Shown here in pieces: positions 44,880 through 55,893 of a stretch of 64,000 bases of DNA (the first letter of the stretch is position 1; each line of letters begins with the position of its first letter). Below the pieces are notes generated by a model that was not told the origin of the DNA, searched no databases, and saw nothing but the letters and a program-made list of their open reading frames with translations. Both the position numbers and the translations under genes were made by a program. Origin of the DNA: Rhodocyclaceae bacterium (GTDB lineage: Bacteria > Pseudomonadota > Gammaproteobacteria > Burkholderiales > Rhodocyclaceae); NCBI GenBank assembly GCA_018262775.1, contig JADFDU010000054.1:1-64000 (forward strand). Direction: 5' to 3'.

Positions 44880-46205
44880 CTATTTCTTTTCTGCCGGCGC
44901 GCCGTCCATGCCACCCATGCCGGACACGGCGGCCGGTTGCGCGGCTGGCGTCCCAACCGGCTGCGCAAGCGCCGGCTGCGCAGCGGCACCGGCGCTTGCG
45001 TATTCGTCGAGCGTCATCGACCTGCCACCCTTGATGATGGCGATCGGCACGATCTTGCCGCCCTTCATGGTGAAAATCGTCATTTCGGCATCCTTGCGGT
45101 CGCCCTTGTCGTCAAACTGGATGTTGCCGCTGGCGCCGTCATAACTGATGGCCGCCAGCGCCGGCAGGTACTTTGCGGGATCGGGCGAATCGGCCTTCTG
45201 CATGGCGGCGATCAGCAGGTGCGTGGCGTCGTAGGTGAAGGGCGCGTAGAGGATCGGGTCGATTTTGAACGCTGCCTTGTAGCCGTCGAGAAACTTCTTG
45301 CCCGCCGCCTGCACCGGAATGCCGGCCTGGGAGCAAATCATGCCTTCCGCCGCGGTGCCGGCGAGTTCGGCCATCTTGTCGGTGCAGCCGCCGTCGCCGA
45401 AGGAGAAGGTCGCGGCGATTTTCAGTTCACGTGCCTGCTTCAGCAGCGGCCCGCCGGTGGCATCCATGCCGCCGTAGAACACCACATCCGGCTTCTTGCC
45501 CTTGATCTTGGTGAGCACGGCCTTCCAGTCGAAGGTCTTGTCGGTGCCCTTCTCGCGCGGCAGTACCTTGACGCCGGCTTCCTTGAGCTTCTTCTCGACC
45601 TCGTTGGCGAGGCCTTCGCCATAGGGCGTGGCGTCGTCGATGACGGCTGCGGTCTTCGGCTTGAACTGGCCGACGAGGTAATCTGCCACGGCCGGCCCCT
45701 GCTGGTCGTCGCGGCCGACGACGCGGAAGACGTTCTTGAAGCCCTGCTCCGTCAGCGCCGGATTGGTGGCGGAGCCGGAGATCATCGGGATGCCCGCCTG
45801 ATGGTAGATGGACGAGGCGGGGATGGTCGTGCCCGAGTTGAGGTGGCCGACGACGCCGGCCACCTTGGCATCGACCAGTTTCTGCGCGACGGTGTTGCCG
45901 ATCTTCGGGTCGGCCTGATCATCTTCGCTTACCAGTTCGAAAGTGACCTTTCTGCCGCCCAGGCTGATGCCGGCTGCGTTGGCTTCGCCGATGGCGAGGA
46001 GCGCGCCGTTTTCATTGTCCTTGCCGAGGTGGGCGATGCCGCCGGTGAGCGGGGCCACGCTGCCGATCTTGACGACCATGGCCGGAGGCGGTGCTGTCGG
46101 CGCCTGCGGCGCGGCGGTCTGCTGCTGCGGCGATTCCTTGCCGCAGCCGAACACGAGGAAGGCGGAAGCGACGGCAAGGCTGGCGGTCTTGGCAGGGAAT
46201 CGCAT
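44880..46205 (-). CDS. livK: branched-chain amino acid-type ABC transporter substrate-binding lipoprotein
   Basis: A 441-residue periplasmic binding protein with a lipoprotein signal (lipobox LVFGC, C21) and Leu/Ile/Val-type fold: VVKIGSVAPLTGGIAHLGKDNENGALLAIGEAN, GVVGHLNSGTTIPAS, SGSATNPALTEQGF, ATPYGEGLANE and the PDVVFYGGMDATGG hinge segment. It is flanked by a Gln/Pro/Ala-rich linker after the lipobox and a 35-residue Ala/Pro/Gly/Met tail. The ligand is not certain. GGAG precedes the ATG. Confidence 0.93.
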   Translation of the reverse strand: MRFPAKTASLAVASAFLVFGCGKESPQQQTAAPQAPTAPPPAMVVKIGSVAPLTGGIAHLGKDNENGALLAIGEANAAGISLGGRKVTFELVSEDDQADPKIGNTVAQKLVDAKVAGVVGHLNSGTTIPASSIYHQAGIPMISGSATNPALTEQGFKNVFRVVGRDDQQGPAVADYLVGQFKPKTAAVIDDATPYGEGLANEVEKKLKEAGVKVLPREKGTDKTFDWKAVLTKIKGKKPDVVFYGGMDATGGPLLKQARELKIAATFSFGDGGCTDKMAELAGTAAEGMICSQAGIPVQAAGKKFLDGYKAAFKIDPILYAPFTYDATHLLIAAMQKADSPDPAKYLPALAAISYDGASGNIQFDDKGDRKDAEMTIFTMKGGKIVPIAIIKGGRSMTLDEYASAGAAAQPALAQPVGTPAAQPAAVSGMGGMDGAPAEKK

Positions 46206-46291
46206 GGTGATCGTCTCCAGGAAAAATTGGCTTGTTGTTTGTTATTGACGAAAGCGTGCGCGGGGATTGTGCTGCTCGCTGCCGGTGGTGT

Positions 46292-46323
46292 CAATAAAAA
46301 AGCCAGCCCGCGGGCTGGCTTTT
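46292..46323 (-). terminator. Rho-independent terminator after the cytochrome c gene
   Basis: AAAAGCCAGCCCGCGGGCTGGCTTTT forms a perfect stem with T-rich flanks. Read on the minus strand it follows the cytochrome gene and is followed by TTTTTTATT. It separates that gene from livK and would act on the minus strand most strongly. Confidence 0.85.
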
Positions 46324-46341
46324 CGAGCGATCTGGATTCGC

Positions 46342-46653
46342 TTATTTGGTCGCGAGAACCCAGGCGACGAGCTTCTTGATGTCGGCGTCGGACACGGCCG
46401 CATTCGGCGGCATCGGGATCGTGCCCCAGACGCCGGAGCCGCCCTTCTTCACCTTGGCTTCCAGCTTGGCTGCAGCATCGGCCTGGCCGGCGTATTTCTT
46501 GGCGACATCCTTGTAGGAGGGGCCGACGATTTTCTTGTCGATGGAGTGGCAGCTCATGCAGTTCTTGGCTTTTGCCAGGGCTTCATCGGCAGAGGCCTGG
46601 CCGGCGATCAGCAGGCCGGCGCCAGCGAGCAGCAGGGTCTTGATCAGTTTCAT
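46342..46653 (-). CDS. class I cytochrome c (c-551/c8-like)
   Basis: A 103-residue periplasmic monoheme cytochrome. A Sec signal peptide (to about A22, AGQASA) is followed by the heme motif CMSCH (C32, C35, H36) and the distal methionine in TIPMPPN (M81). Such cytochromes carry electrons to terminal oxidases or nitrite reductase. It stands between yyaL and the liv operon with its own terminator. GAGG lies upstream of the ATG. Confidence 0.93.
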   Translation of the reverse strand: MKLIKTLLLAGAGLLIAGQASADEALAKAKNCMSCHSIDKKIVGPSYKDVAKKYAGQADAAAKLEAKVKKGGSGVWGTIPMPPNAAVSDADIKKLVAWVLATK

Positions 46654-46697
46654 TTCTCGAATTCCTCTTTAGCGTGGTTTAAAAAAGCGTCATTACT

Positions 46698-48743
<2,046 letters not shown>

Positions 48744-48811
48744 TGCAAACCCTTAATCCCGAGTAATTTTGTCGGAATTATGGGCCGGCAAAAGCTAAAG
48801 GGCAAGTCAGG

Positions 48812-49234
48812 TCAGACGCTGAAGAGGGCCTGCCACCAGCGGCGGCGATTCGCCGGCAAGGGCCCGGCGCGTTGCTGCTCGACCGGCGGCACGCGGCTCA
48901 TGACCCAGCCGGGCGGCGGCGGGTTCTTGCTGAAGCCGCAGGAAACGCCGAGATTGTTGGGATCGTAGATCTTCACCATGCGCGGTGCCTCAACATCGTC
49001 GGCGTAAACGATGCCGCAGTAGTCGTGATGATGCTCCTTGTGCAACAGCGCATCGGTTTCCGCGATGAAGCGTTCGACCTCGGCGGCTGTGGCTGGCGCC
49101 GTAGGCGGCGGCTCGCCGACGGCGTAGAGATACCAGCCGCCGTCGCGGTCGATGCGCGCCCAGAAATCGCTGAGCTGCTGCCAGGACAGCAGGCTCCACA
49201 GCCGCCCCGAATAGAGTTGCTCGAACTCGCTCAC
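48812..49234 (-). CDS. hypothetical protein
   Basis: A 140-residue protein that I do not recognise. The N-terminal half is rich in tryptophan and aromatic residues (LWSLLSWQQLSDFWARIDRD, GWYLYAVGE), and a middle segment has LLHKEHHHDYCGIVYADD and VKIYDPNNLGVSCG. Histidines and two cysteines could bind a metal but no known site is formed. The C-terminus is proline- and arginine-rich. It lies 27 bases downstream of ilvD on the same strand and may be co-transcribed. Confidence 0.7.
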   Translation of the reverse strand: MSEFEQLYSGRLWSLLSWQQLSDFWARIDRDGGWYLYAVGEPPPTAPATAAEVERFIAETDALLHKEHHHDYCGIVYADDVEAPRMVKIYDPNNLGVSCGFSKNPPPPGWVMSRVPPVEQQRAGPLPANRRRWWQALFSV

Positions 49235-49261
49235 AGGCCGTGTTTCGCCATTTACGGAGAT

Positions 49262-51115
49262 TCAGTCGAACTTGAGCTGCGACACATCACGCACGGCACC
49301 GTGGGCGGCGGACGTCGTCAAGGCAGCGTAGGCCTGCAGGGCGACGGACACCTGGCGCTGGCGATTGGTCGGCTTCCAGGCCTGCTTGCCCTTCGCTTCC
49401 ATGTTCTTTCGCCGTGCTGCGAGGACTGACTCTTCCACAGCGAGGTGGATGCGCCGGTTTGGGATATCGATCTCGATGGTGTCGCCCTCTTCGACCAGGC
49501 CAATGGCGCCGCCTTGCGCCGCCTCGGGCGAACAGTGGCCGATGGACAGGCCGGAGGTGCCGCCGGAGAAGCGGCCGTCGGTGAGCAGCGCACACACCGT
49601 GCCGAGGTCCTTCGATTTGATGTACGAGGTCGGGTAGAGCATCTCCTGCATGCCGGGTCCGCCCTTTGGCCCTTCGTAGATCACGACGACGACGTCGCCG
49701 GCGACGATCTGGTCGCCGAGGATTTTCTCCACCGCTTCCTCCTGGCTTTCGCAGACGCGGGCGCGGCCGGTGAACTTGAGGATGCTGTCGTCGACGCCGG
49801 CCGTCTTGACGATGCAGCCATCGAGGGCGATGTTGCCGTAGAGCACGGCCAGGCCGCCGTCCTTGCTGTAGGCGTTATCGATAGAACGGATGCAGCCGCC
49901 CTTGCGGTCGGTGTCCGCCTTCGGGTAGCGCCGCTCCTGCGAGAAGGCGGTTTGCGACGGCACGCCGCCCGGCGCGGCGCGGAAGAATTCGCTGACTTTC
50001 GCATCGCTCGTCGTCACCAGATCCCAATGGCGGAGCGCATCGGCCAGGGTCTTGCTGTGGATCGTCGGCAGGTCTTTGTTGATCAGGCCGCCGCGATCCA
50101 GTTCGGCGAGGATGCCCATCACGCCGCCGGCACGGTGCACGTCCTCCATGTGGTATTGCGGCGTCGCTGGCGCGACCTTGCAGATGCAGGGCGTGCCGCG
50201 CGAGATGCGGTCGATGTCCTGCATGGTGAAGTTGACACCACCCTCACGCGCGATGGCAAGCAGGTGTAGCACGGTGTTGGTCGAGCCGCCCATGGCCACG
50301 TCCAGGCGCATGGCATTCTCGAAGGCGGCGAAGGAGGCGATCGAGCGTGGCAGCACCGAGGCATCGTCGCGCTCGTACCAGGCGCGTGCCTGGGCGACGA
50401 TGAGCCGGCCGGCCTCGAGGAACAGGCGCTTGCGGTCGACGTGGGTGGCTAGCACCGAGCCGTTGCCCGGCAAGGCGAGGCCGAGCGCCTCGGCCAGGCA
50501 GTTCATCGAGTTGGCGGTAAACATGCCCGAGCAGGAACCGCAGGTGGGGCAGGCCGAGCGTTCCATGTCGGTGACTTCGGCATCGGTATTTTTGCTGTCG
50601 CCGGCCTCGATCATGGCGTCGATGAGGTCCACCATGCGGTACTCGCCGTGCCACTTCACCTTGCCGGCCTCCATCGGCCCACCGGAGACGAACACCGCGG
50701 GGATGTTGAGGCGCATCGCCGCCATCAGCATGCCGGGGGTGATCTTGTCGCAGTTGGAGATGCACACCATGGCATCCGCCGTGTGCGCGTTGCACATGTA
50801 TTCGACCGAGTCGGCGATGAGTTCGCGCGAGGGCAGCGAGTACAACATGCCGCCGTGGCCCATGGCGATGCCGTCGTCGACGGCGATGGTGTTGAATTCC
50901 TTGGCGACGCCGCCGGCCGCCTCGATCTCGCGCGCCACCATCTGGCCGAGATCCTTGAGGTGCACGTGACCGGGCACGAACTGCGTGAAAGAATTCACCA
51001 CGGCGATGATCGGCTTGTCGAAGTCGCCATCCTTCATGCCGGTGGCGCGCCACAAGGCGCGCGCGCCGGCCATGTTGCGGCCGTGGGTGGAAGTGCGGGA
51101 ACGATATACGGGCAT
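49262..51115 (-). CDS. ilvD: dihydroxy-acid dehydratase IlvD
   Basis: IlvD dehydrates dihydroxy-acids in isoleucine and valine synthesis. The 617-residue protein has the Fe-S ligands in [12 protein letters not shown] and [46 protein letters not shown] and the C-terminal [12 protein letters not shown]. The four conserved cysteines of the cluster region indicate the long form of the enzyme. It is divergent from lgt with a 73-base gap. Confidence 0.97.
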   Translation of the reverse strand: MPVYRSRTSTHGRNMAGARALWRATGMKDGDFDKPIIAVVNSFTQFVPGHVHLKDLGQMVAREIEAAGGVAKEFNTIAVDDGIAMGHGGMLYSLPSRELIADSVEYMCNAHTADAMVCISNCDKITPGMLMAAMRLNIPAVFVSGGPMEAGKVKWHGEYRMVDLIDAMIEAGDSKNTDAEVTDMERSACPTCGSCSGMFTANSMNCLAEALGLALPGNGSVLATHVDRKRLFLEAGRLIVAQARAWYERDDASVLPRSIASFAAFENAMRLDVAMGGSTNTVLHLLAIAREGGVNFTMQDIDRISRGTPCICKVAPATPQYHMEDVHRAGGVMGILAELDRGGLINKDLPTIHSKTLADALRHWDLVTTSDAKVSEFFRAAPGGVPSQTAFSQERRYPKADTDRKGGCIRSIDNAYSKDGGLAVLYGNIALDGCIVKTAGVDDSILKFTGRARVCESQEEAVEKILGDQIVAGDVVVVIYEGPKGGPGMQEMLYPTSYIKSKDLGTVCALLTDGRFSGGTSGLSIGHCSPEAAQGGAIGLVEEGDTIEIDIPNRRIHLAVEESVLAARRKNMEAKGKQAWKPTNRQRQVSVALQAYAALTTSAAHGAVRDVSQLKFD

Positions 51116-51188
51116 GGTGCTGCTCCTGTTGAAGCCGGCGCCTGCCGGCCAGTTGCTAGAATACCGATTTTAGCCCATAGCTCCATCC

Positions 51189-51983
51189 ATGCTGACCTAT
51201 CCCCATATCGATCCTGTGGCCATCAGCCTCGGCCCGCTGGCCGTGCGCTGGTACGGGCTGATGTATCTGGCGGGCTTCGTCGCCTTCGTTGCGCTCGGTC
51301 GCTGGCGCATCGCCCGCCGGCCAGACCTGAAGTGGACGGCTAAGGACATCGACGACCTGCTCTTCTACGGCGTGCTCGGCGTGGTGATTGGCGGGCGGCT
51401 GGGGGAGGTGCTCTTCTATCAGCCGGGTTACTACCTGGCGCATCCTCTCGAAATTCTCGCTGTGTGGAAGGGCGGCATGAGCTTCCATGGCGGCTTCCTC
51501 GGCGTGTTGGGGGCACTGACTTTGTACGCGCGCAAGAAGAACCTGTCCTGGCTGGCGGTGATGGACTTCATCGCGCCGCTGGTGCCGCCGGGGCTGGGCT
51601 TTGGCCGCCTCGGCAACTTCATCAACGGCGAGTTGTGGGGGCGCGCCGCCGACCCGTCGCTGCCCTGGGCGATGGTGTTTCCCCATGTCGACAACATTGC
51701 CCGCCATCCTTCGCAGTTGTATCAGGCGTTTCTCGAAGGGATCGTGCTGTTCGGCGTGCTGTGGGTGTTTTCCGCCAAGCCGCGCGCCTCAGGCGCGGTG
51801 TCGGGCCTGTTCCTCATCGGCTACGGCGTGGTGCGTTTCGTCGCGGAATTTTTCCGTGAACCGGACGCCGGCATCTTCGGACTGAGTTACACGGTGAGCA
51901 TGGGCCAGTGGCTCAGCCTGCCGATGATCGCCGCCGGCGTGGCGATGATGCTCTGGGCAAATCGCGCCAGACAAACGCGCTAG
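51189..51983 (+). CDS. lgt: prolipoprotein diacylglyceryl transferase Lgt
   Basis: Lgt attaches diacylglycerol to the lipobox cysteine of prolipoproteins in the inner membrane. The 264-residue polytopic protein has [37 protein letters not shown] with the essential histidine, and the signature [15 protein letters not shown]. The 3' end overlaps the hydrogenase large-subunit gene by 4 bases, convergently. Confidence 0.97.
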   Translation: MLTYPHIDPVAISLGPLAVRWYGLMYLAGFVAFVALGRWRIARRPDLKWTAKDIDDLLFYGVLGVVIGGRLGEVLFYQPGYYLAHPLEILAVWKGGMSFHGGFLGVLGALTLYARKKNLSWLAVMDFIAPLVPPGLGFGRLGNFINGELWGRAADPSLPWAMVFPHVDNIARHPSQLYQAFLEGIVLFGVLWVFSAKPRASGAVSGLFLIGYGVVRFVAEFFREPDAGIFGLSYTVSMGQWLSLPMIAAGVAMMLWANRARQTR

Positions 51984-53743
51984 ATAGTCTTCACCTCGAA
52001 GGTTTCGCCTGCCTCGTCGGTCAGGTGCACCGCGCAGGCGATGCACGGGTCGAAGCTGTGGATGGTGCGCAGCACTTCGATCGGCTGTTGCGGGTCGTGC
52101 AGCGCGTGGCCCTTCAGCGCTGCCTCGTAGGCGCCGGCCTGGCCGTCCGGATCGCGCGGGCCGGCGTTCCAGGTGCTCGGCACGACGCACTGGTAGTTGG
52201 CGATCTTCTCGTCCTCGATGACCACCCAGTGGGCAAGGCCGCCGCGCGGCGCTTCCATGAAGCCGACGCCGCGGCTCGACTGCGGCCAGGTGGTCGGCTC
52301 CCACTTCTCCTCGTTGAAGGTGCGCACATCGCCGGCCTTGATGTTGGCGACGAGCTGGTCGTACCAGCCTTGCATGGCGTCGGCCAGCAGCTTGGTTTCC
52401 AGCGTGCGCGCCGCGGTGCGCCCGAGCGTGGAGAACAGCGCCTGTACCGGCAGGTCGAGTTTCTTCAGCACCATGCCAACCAGTTCCTGCGTCGGCTTGT
52501 GGCCCTTGGCGTGCAGCATCAGCACGCGCGCCAGCGGGCCGACTTCCATGGCCTTGCCCTTCCAGCGCGGCGACTTCATCCAGGAGTAGGCTTGTTCCAC
52601 CGGCAGGTGCTCGAAGGGCGGCTTGGGGCCGCTGTAGTTCAGCTTCGTCTCGCCTGCGTAGGGATGCAACCCCTTGGTCTTGCCGCCGGCGTAGTCGTAC
52701 CAGGAATGGGCGATGAACTCCTGCACCTGGTCGTCGGCATTCAGGTCGACTTCGTGTACTTTCGAAAGGTCACGGTCGAGGATGACGCCGCGCGGGAAGA
52801 AGAAGCCGGAGGGGTCGCCGATGCCGTTTGACGACAGGTCGCCGAAGGTCATGAAGTTACCCAGCCCCTCGCCTTGCTTGAACCAGTCCTTGTAGAAGCC
52901 GGCGATGGCCAGCGTGTCGGGCACGTAGACCTGGTCGGTGAAGGCCTGCATCGAATGGATCACTTCCTGGATGCGCTGCAGGCCGGTGACGTCGAGCGCC
53001 GTGCCCCCCTGGCCGCCGCGGTAATGCGGCCCCTTGCCGCGGCCGGGATGATCCGGCCAGATGCTGATAGCGATGGGCGTGCCGCCGACGACGAAATTCG
53101 GATGCGGGTTCTTGCCGCCGAGAATCGTGTGCAGCGCTACTACGTTGCGCTGCCATGCCAGCGCATCGAGGTAATGCGCGACGGCCATGAGGTTGGCCTC
53201 CGGCGGCAGCTTGTACGCCGGGTGTCCCCAGTAGCCGTTGCGAAAGAGGCCGAGCTGGCCGCTGTCGACCTGCTTTTTCAGCTTGGCCTGCACGTCGGCG
53301 AAATAGCCCGGCGAGGATTTGGCGTAATTCGAGAGGGACTGCGCCAGTGCCGAGGTCGCCTTCGGGTCGGCCTTCAGCGCGGAGACGACATCCACCCAGT
53401 CCAAGGCATGCAGGTGGTAGAAATGCATGATGTGGTCGTGAATGTACTGCGCGCCGATCATTAGGTTGCGGATCAGCTCGGCGTTGGGCGGGATGCGGAT
53501 CTTCAGCGCGTCCTCGACGGCGCGGATCGAGGCGATGGCATGCACCAGGGTGCACACGCCGCAGATGCGCTGGGCGAAGGCCCAGGCGTCGCGCGGATCG
53601 CGCCCGCGCAGGATGACCTCGATGCCGCGCACCATGGTGCCGGAAGAGTAGGCCTGCTCGATGACCCCGCCGTTCATCTGCGCCTCGATGCGCAGGTGGC
53701 CCTCGATACGGGTGATGGGGTCGATGACGACGCGCTGGTTCAT
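51980..53743 (-). CDS. hynL: [NiFe]-hydrogenase large subunit (Isp-type, HynL/HupL)
   Basis: The 587-residue catalytic subunit holds the NiFe(CN)2CO centre. The two CxxC ligand pairs are [11 protein letters not shown] near residue 60 and DPCIACAVH at the C-terminus. The 14 residues after that histidine ([14 protein letters not shown]) are the peptide removed by a maturation protease, so the protein is made as a precursor. It exits by the Tat route with the small subunit. It is the last gene of hynS-isp1-isp2-hynL. Confidence 0.95.
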   Translation of the reverse strand: MNQRVVIDPITRIEGHLRIEAQMNGGVIEQAYSSGTMVRGIEVILRGRDPRDAWAFAQRICGVCTLVHAIASIRAVEDALKIRIPPNAELIRNLMIGAQYIHDHIMHFYHLHALDWVDVVSALKADPKATSALAQSLSNYAKSSPGYFADVQAKLKKQVDSGQLGLFRNGYWGHPAYKLPPEANLMAVAHYLDALAWQRNVVALHTILGGKNPHPNFVVGGTPIAISIWPDHPGRGKGPHYRGGQGGTALDVTGLQRIQEVIHSMQAFTDQVYVPDTLAIAGFYKDWFKQGEGLGNFMTFGDLSSNGIGDPSGFFFPRGVILDRDLSKVHEVDLNADDQVQEFIAHSWYDYAGGKTKGLHPYAGETKLNYSGPKPPFEHLPVEQAYSWMKSPRWKGKAMEVGPLARVLMLHAKGHKPTQELVGMVLKKLDLPVQALFSTLGRTAARTLETKLLADAMQGWYDQLVANIKAGDVRTFNEEKWEPTTWPQSSRGVGFMEAPRGGLAHWVVIEDEKIANYQCVVPSTWNAGPRDPDGQAGAYEAALKGHALHDPQQPIEVLRTIHSFDPCIACAVHLTDEAGETFEVKTI

Positions 53744-53759
53744 TTGTGTTTCCTTTGGC

Positions 53760-53831
53760 TTGTAGGTCGGCCTTCAGGCCGACTTCGGCGCTGTTGTCGG
53801 GCTGAAGCCCGACCTACAACCCGACCTACGA
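53760..53831. repeat. REP-like inverted repeat between isp2 and hynL
   Basis: The 82-base gap holds TTGTAGGTCGGCCTTCAGGCCGAC and its approximate inverted copy TCGGGCTGAAGCCCGACCTACAA, followed by another CCCGACCTAC. GTAGGTCGG-type elements with CTTCAG centres are a REP-like family in many proteobacteria. Here it interrupts the hydrogenase operon just upstream of hynL, and the fold could lower or protect the mRNA. Confidence 0.7.
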
Positions 53832-55085
53832 TTCATCCAGGTGCGCGGCGACCAGTTCGGTCAGGCCGAGAATCTCGACATCCATGTGATAGTGCTCCAG
53901 GGCTTCTTCCATGACGACACGGCAGTTGGCGCAGGCCGTCACCATCGTCTTGACGCCGACCTCCTCGATCTGCGCTTTCTTGCGCTTGAAGACGGCCATG
54001 CGCAACGGTTCGGCGCGTTCGATGGCGGAGACGCCACCGCCACCGCCGCAACACCAGTTCATGACGCCGTTGTCGCTCATCTCCCTGAACTGCGGCGCCA
54101 GCTGGTTGAGCAGCGTCCGCGGCTGCTCGTAGACGCCGCCGCGGCGCGAGAGCTGGCAGGGGTCGTGGTAGGTGAGCGGCGTGTCCAGCGTGCCCTTCAG
54201 TTTCAGTTTGCCGGCGCGGCGCAGGTCATCAAGCACTTCGAGGATGTGCTTCACCTCGAAGCCGAAGGGGCGGCCCATCAGGTTCGGCCCTTCCCAGCGG
54301 ATGGCGGTGTAAGCGTGGCCACATTCCGGGCTGATGACGCATTTCACCTTGAGGCGTTCGGCGGCGCCGACGATGCGCCCGACCAGTTCGCGGGCAAGGT
54401 CGGAGACGCCGATCTGGATGCCGCTGTTGGTCGCCTCGTAGGCATCCTCCGCCAGCGTCCAGGTGGCGCCGGCGCGATTGAGGATGCGGCCGACGGCGCC
54501 GAGATATTCCGGATAGTTGAGGATTTCCCAGGAAGACATCAGCACGAGATAGTCGACGTTCTCGCGGTTGACTGGCACTTCGGAGCCGTAATCGGCCTGC
54601 ACGTGCTTGATCTGCGCCTGCACCGTCACCCATTTCACGCCGGCCGGGCTGCCGCTCTGGATGGCGCGTGTGGTGGCCGTCACCAGGCCCTCGGGGGCGT
54701 GGCCGGCCGCCGACATGCCCTCGCGCATCTTGCGCACCATGTAGGCGATGTCGTTGCCGACCGGGCAGACCATCGAGCAGCGGCCGCACAGGGTGCAACT
54801 GTCGTAGACCAGCGGCGCCCACTCGGCAAGTTCTTCATCGGTGACGGGCTTGGCCAGGCCGGTCAGCTTCGCCAGCTTGCCGAGCAGGGTGTATTCCTGC
54901 TGCCATACGCGGCGTAGCGGTTCCAGCTTGTGGATGGGCGTGTATTTCGGATCGCCGGTCTCGGTGTAGAAGAGGCAGGCTTCGGCGCACAGGCCGCAAT
55001 GCACGCAGCTGGAGAAGAAGCTGGCGATGGGCGCGTCCAGCACTTCCTTGAAGGCGTTCATGCCGCGTTCGAAGGTGGCGCTCAT
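53826..55085 (-). CDS. isp2: HdrD-like iron-sulfur subunit Isp2 of the hydrogenase
   Basis: A 419-residue Fe-S protein resembling heterodisulfide reductase HdrD. Two 4Fe-4S motifs are CVHCGLCAEACLFY (about residue 23) and CTLCGRCSMVCPVGND (about 95). A CCG domain follows with YHDPCQLSRRGG, WCCGGGGGVSA and TACANCR, which binds a noncubane cluster in HdrD. With Isp1 it forms an electron branch between the hydrogenase and the membrane, as known in Thiocapsa Hyn. Placement between isp1 and hynL matches that operon. Confidence 0.9.
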   Translation of the reverse strand: MSATFERGMNAFKEVLDAPIASFFSSCVHCGLCAEACLFYTETGDPKYTPIHKLEPLRRVWQQEYTLLGKLAKLTGLAKPVTDEELAEWAPLVYDSCTLCGRCSMVCPVGNDIAYMVRKMREGMSAAGHAPEGLVTATTRAIQSGSPAGVKWVTVQAQIKHVQADYGSEVPVNRENVDYLVLMSSWEILNYPEYLGAVGRILNRAGATWTLAEDAYEATNSGIQIGVSDLARELVGRIVGAAERLKVKCVISPECGHAYTAIRWEGPNLMGRPFGFEVKHILEVLDDLRRAGKLKLKGTLDTPLTYHDPCQLSRRGGVYEQPRTLLNQLAPQFREMSDNGVMNWCCGGGGGVSAIERAEPLRMAVFKRKKAQIEEVGVKTMVTACANCRVVMEEALEHYHMDVEILGLTELVAAHLDES

Positions 55086-55114
55086 GGCAATTCTCCAGCC
55101 TTGCCCCGGCGCAT

Positions 55115-55191
55115 CGTCATTCCCGCGAAAGCGGGAATCCAGTGCCTTTCGTGCTCACCCTCCTGGATTCCCGCTTTCGCGGGAATGACGG
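55115..55191. repeat. dRS3/NIME-like inverted repeat between isp1 and isp2
   Basis: CGTCATTCCCGCGAAAGCGG and the start of GAATCCAG is repeated in inverse orientation as CTGGATTCCCGCTTTCGCGG and GAATGACG, with about 20 unique bases between. Each arm is itself a hairpin. The sequence matches the ATTCCC-N8-GGGAAT type repeats known from Neisseria and many other proteobacteria. The pair forms a small MITE-like unit in the isp1-isp2 gap. Confidence 0.8.
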
Positions 55192-55233
55192 GTACCTGAG
55201 CATCACTGGTGCCGAGATTGAGTGTAGCCCGTC

Positions 55234-55893
55234 TCATGACGCCACCCCTTTTCTACCGAAAATATCTCCGTTGTACCAGCGCGAGACGAACACGCTGACC
55301 GTGTGGAACAGCTTGGTGAAGGGCAGCGCCACCAGCAGCAGTTCCACCGAGAGGATGTGCAGCGCCAGCATCAGCGTGTAATCGACGATGACGTGATGGA
55401 AGGCCAGGTAGCCGGTCAGCAGCGGCAGCAGCGTCAACAGCCAGGCGAAGTAGTCCTGCGCGCCGGAAAGAAAGCGTTTCACCGGATTCGTCAGCCGGCT
55501 CGCCAGCACGACAAACAGAGCGAGAATGGCGGCCACGGCGGCGATGTCCACCACCTGCATCGGCAGTCCGGGCCAGCTCAGCCCGGTGAGTCCGCGCACC
55601 AGTTCGATGTGCGGCACGAAGAAGAGCAGCGTGATGGCGAAGCCGATGTGGAAGACGTAGCCGCCGATGTAAGTGACCGGCGAGCGCTTGAACAGTCCCG
55701 GCGGCGGCAGCGAGCGGCGCACGATCGTGCGCCAGCCGCTACCCGGGCTGGTGTCGCGCGCGCGGGACAGATCCGCCTTGCGGCCGAGGGAAAAAATTTC
55801 GAACAGTCGCAGCAGGATGCCGAAGACGAAGATGACCAGGGCCAGGGATAGACCGGTGCCGCGTGCCCAGGTGAGGAGCTCCAATGCGCTCAT
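55234..55893 (-). CDS. isp1: cytochrome b-like membrane subunit Isp1 of the hydrogenase
   Basis: A 219-residue NarI-like protein with about five membrane helices. Likely heme ligands are histidines in YVFHIGFAITLLFFVPHIELV, GYLAFHHVIVDY and ALHILSVELLLVALPFTKLFHTV. It would pass electrons from the small subunit to quinone or to Isp2. ATG 55893 overlaps the hynS stop as ATGA, so the two are coupled. Confidence 0.9.
   Translation of the reverse strand: MSALELLTWARGTGLSLALVIFVFGILLRLFEIFSLGRKADLSRARDTSPGSGWRTIVRRSLPPPGLFKRSPVTYIGGYVFHIGFAITLLFFVPHIELVRGLTGLSWPGLPMQVVDIAAVAAILALFVVLASRLTNPVKRFLSGAQDYFAWLLTLLPLLTGYLAFHHVIVDYTLMLALHILSVELLLVALPFTKLFHTVSVFVSRWYNGDIFGRKGVAS

Noticed and set aside
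44937-46379. 480-codon plus-strand frame antisense to livK
   Set aside because: livK has full family motifs and a signal peptide; the antisense product is low-complexity and has no ribosome binding site.
48744-48811. Riboswitch-like bases (GGCAAAAGCTAAAGGGC) upstream of yyaL
   Set aside because: Only a short resemblance to a c-di-GMP-I core. No paired stems of the right layout could be drawn.
53841-54917. 358-codon plus-strand frame antisense to isp2
   Set aside because: isp2 has all Fe-S motifs. The antisense frame is rich in His, Ala and Gly and matches no family.
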